Positions 5,417-6,073 of a stretch of 6,073 nt of DNA are shown one piece after another (the stretch's first letter is position 1; every line of letters starts with the position of its first letter). A program made the position numbers and the translations under genes. Source of the stretch: Lactobacillus sp. (GTDB lineage: Bacteria; Pseudomonadota; Alphaproteobacteria; RF32; CAG-239); NCBI GenBank assembly GCA_031263385.1, contig JAISFX010000075.1, positions 1 through 6,073 of the forward strand. Direction: 5' to 3'. The notes under the pieces are model-generated. The model had not been told where the DNA came from. It worked only from the letters and a program-made list of their open reading frames with translations, and did not search any database.

Positions 5417-5446
5417 TTGCCCTTGAAAGTCACGAATTTAAATAAT
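5417..5446 (+). promoter_or_regulatory. Candidate promoter for the hydC-like operon
   Basis: TTGCCC (5417-5422), an 18-bp spacer and AATAAT (5441-5446, 5 of 6) would start transcription near 5453, placing the TTTAG-loop hairpin (5458-5472) at the very 5' end of the mRNA. An alternative -35, TTGAAA at 5423-5428, pairs only with the poor TACTCT. Confidence 0.4.
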
Positions 5447-5457
5447 ACTCTGATTGC

Positions 5458-5472
5458 ATTGTTTTAGACAAT
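5458..5472 (+). promoter_or_regulatory. TTTAG-loop hairpin in the hydC-like leader
   Basis: ATTGT (5458-5462) pairs perfectly with ACAAT (5468-5472) around a TTTAG loop, the same design as 4688-4702 and 4989-5003 but with different arms. The preceding CTCTGATTGC also resembles CTCTCATGCC before the unit 1 hairpin. No ACAAC/GTTGT hairpin precedes this copy. It lies 33 nt before the start codon. Confidence 0.45.
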
Positions 5473-5493
5473 AGACCTTAAACTTTGCAAGAT

Positions 5494-5500
5494 GAAAGGG
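5494..5500 (+). promoter_or_regulatory. Ribosome binding site of the hydC-like gene
   Basis: GAAAGGG ends 5 nt before the ATG at 5506. This decides against the in-frame TTG at 5485, which would put the site inside the coding sequence and has no site of its own. Confidence 0.75.
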
Positions 5501-5505
5501 TGAAA

Positions 5506-5985
5506 ATGGCTGATACAGAAGTTGCCGTACAAGCGGCAAATAAATGGAAAAGGAAGCGAGGCTCGCTGATTATGGCATTGCACGAAATCCAAGAGGTTAA
5601 GGGATATGTGCCGTGGGAAGATGCCGCCGTTCTGGCTGAGGGTATGGGAGTGCCGTTAGCGAGAATTTATGAGGTTCTCACGTTTTATAACTTCTTCAAA
5701 TTAGAAGCTCCAGGTAAAGCCGTAGTCTCTGTGTGTACAGGTACGGCTTGTTATTTAAAAGGGAACGATAAAATTATCGGCGAATTTGAAAAAGAGCTGG
5801 GCATTAAAGAAGGCGACACAGATGCCGAAGGAAACTTTCACCTCCAAAGCGTACGCTGCGTTGGCTGTTGCGGACTGGCTCCGGTTACGGTTATCAACGG
5901 TAAGACATATGGTCGTATTACTATTGCCGATGTTAAGGGAATCGTTGATGAGTGGAAACAGAATGTTGCAGAGATGAAGGAGTAA
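5506..5985 (+). CDS. hydC: NuoE/HydC-like [2Fe-2S] subunit of a soluble NAD(P)-linked hydrogenase or formate dehydrogenase
   Basis: A 159-residue thioredoxin-like ferredoxin subunit of the NuoE family. Residues 15-65 form the helical N-terminal domain (MALHEIQEVKGYVP, then EVLTFYNFF at 56-64). The C-terminal thioredoxin-like domain carries the four cluster ligands C77 and C82 (VCTGTACYLKG) and C118 and C122 (RCVGCCGLAPV); C121 is an extra non-ligand cysteine. The TGTAC and CGLAPV versions of these motifs, and the YG-x-I-T ending, match HydC/HndA of electron-bifurcating [FeFe]-hydrogenases and related formate dehydrogenases. Complex I NuoE usually has TTTPC and NAPM forms. It relays electrons between the NuoF-like flavoprotein and the catalytic subunit in the cytoplasm. 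The ATG at 5506 is chosen because of its strong ribosome site. A partner gene follows after 5 nt. Family assignment is firm; which enzyme it serves is inferred, so the symbol is provisional. Confidence 0.87.
   Translation: MADTEVAVQAANKWKRKRGSLIMALHEIQEVKGYVPWEDAAVLAEGMGVPLARIYEVLTFYNFFKLEAPGKAVVSVCTGTACYLKGNDKIIGEFEKELGIKEGDTDAEGNFHLQSVRCVGCCGLAPVTVINGKTYGRITIADVKGIVDEWKQNVAEMKE
5977..5982 (+). promoter_or_regulatory. Ribosome binding site of the 5991 gene
   Basis: A perfect AAGGAG inside the last codons of the hydC-like gene lies 8 nt before the ATG at 5991, supporting tight co-expression. Confidence 0.8.
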
Positions 5986-5990
5986 TCACC

Positions 5991-6073
5991 ATGGCAGATA
6001 TGAATGAGATTTTGAAAAGATTTGATATCGGCGTGATTGCTGAAAACAAAAAAGCTGAGCTGGCAAAGTATCG
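5991..6073 (+). CDS. Start of next operon gene, partial; probably the NuoF-like flavoprotein subunit (HydB/HndC)
   Basis: Only 27 complete codons are visible, starting MADMNEILKRFDIGVIAEN and rich in Lys, Ala and Glu. This looks like an amphipathic helical lead-in. No cofactor motif is reached before the edge. The start is supported by a perfect AAGGAG 8 nt upstream; a second ATG at 6000 is less well placed. The 5-nt gap after the hydC-like gene and the usual order in bifurcating hydrogenase operons suggest a NuoF-like NADH/FMN subunit with an N-terminal [2Fe-2S] thioredoxin-like domain. The function is inferred from position alone; that a gene starts here is well supported. Confidence 0.75.
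   Translation, partial: MADMNEILKRFDIGVIAENKKAELAKY

Noticed and set aside
5423..5436. FNR-type site TTGAAAGTCACGAA
   Set aside because: Only 7 of 10 defined positions match and the second half-site is poor.

Overview
The window looks like a piece of chromosome from an anaerobic or fermentative, AT-leaning alphaproteobacterium. The evidence is an LptD and an LptF of clearly alphaproteobacterial type, together with a NuoE-like subunit of the kind found in soluble NAD(P)-linked [FeFe]-hydrogenases or formate dehydrogenases, not in respiratory complex I. This assignment rests on motif recognition by eye, not on a database search.

Layout. Positions 1-3098 (minus strand) carry a two-gene lipopolysaccharide-export operon. 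lptF comes first and overlaps lptD by 4 bp (ATGA); lptD runs off the left edge. The lptG gene that usually sits between them in this group is absent. A 112-bp divergent intergenic region (3099-3210) holds a good plus-strand promoter. It drives a gene of unknown function (3211-4482) that encodes a very Lys/Ala/Glu-rich protein with a basic coiled coil. That gene ends in a Rho-independent terminator (4511-4535).

Positions 4483-5505 form a gap of about 1 kb with no conventional gene, and this is the most interesting part of the window. It holds two related units about 305 bp apart. Each has two small hairpins separated by exactly 11 nt, then a CGAAAAA-type motif, then a 33-codon ORF. The two ORFs share an ATGAAAA start and a codon-aligned Asn-x-Pro-Pro motif. 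The second hairpin in each unit has a TTTAG loop and 5-bp arms that differ between copies but stay fully complementary. A third perfect hairpin of the same design lies in the leader of the NuoE-like gene. A strong compound terminator (5279-5328) closes the gap with no ordinary gene upstream of it. This suggests small structured transcripts or very small protein genes.

After that terminator, a near-consensus Fur box (5352-5370) and a candidate promoter precede the NuoE/HydC-like gene (5506-5985). The next gene of the operon starts 5 nt later and runs off the right edge; it is probably the NuoF-like partner, but this is not provable from 27 residues.

How they work together: LptF and LptD act at opposite ends of the same LPS bridge, the inner-membrane extractor and the outer-membrane translocon. 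The right-hand operon is a separate redox module, plausibly iron-regulated.
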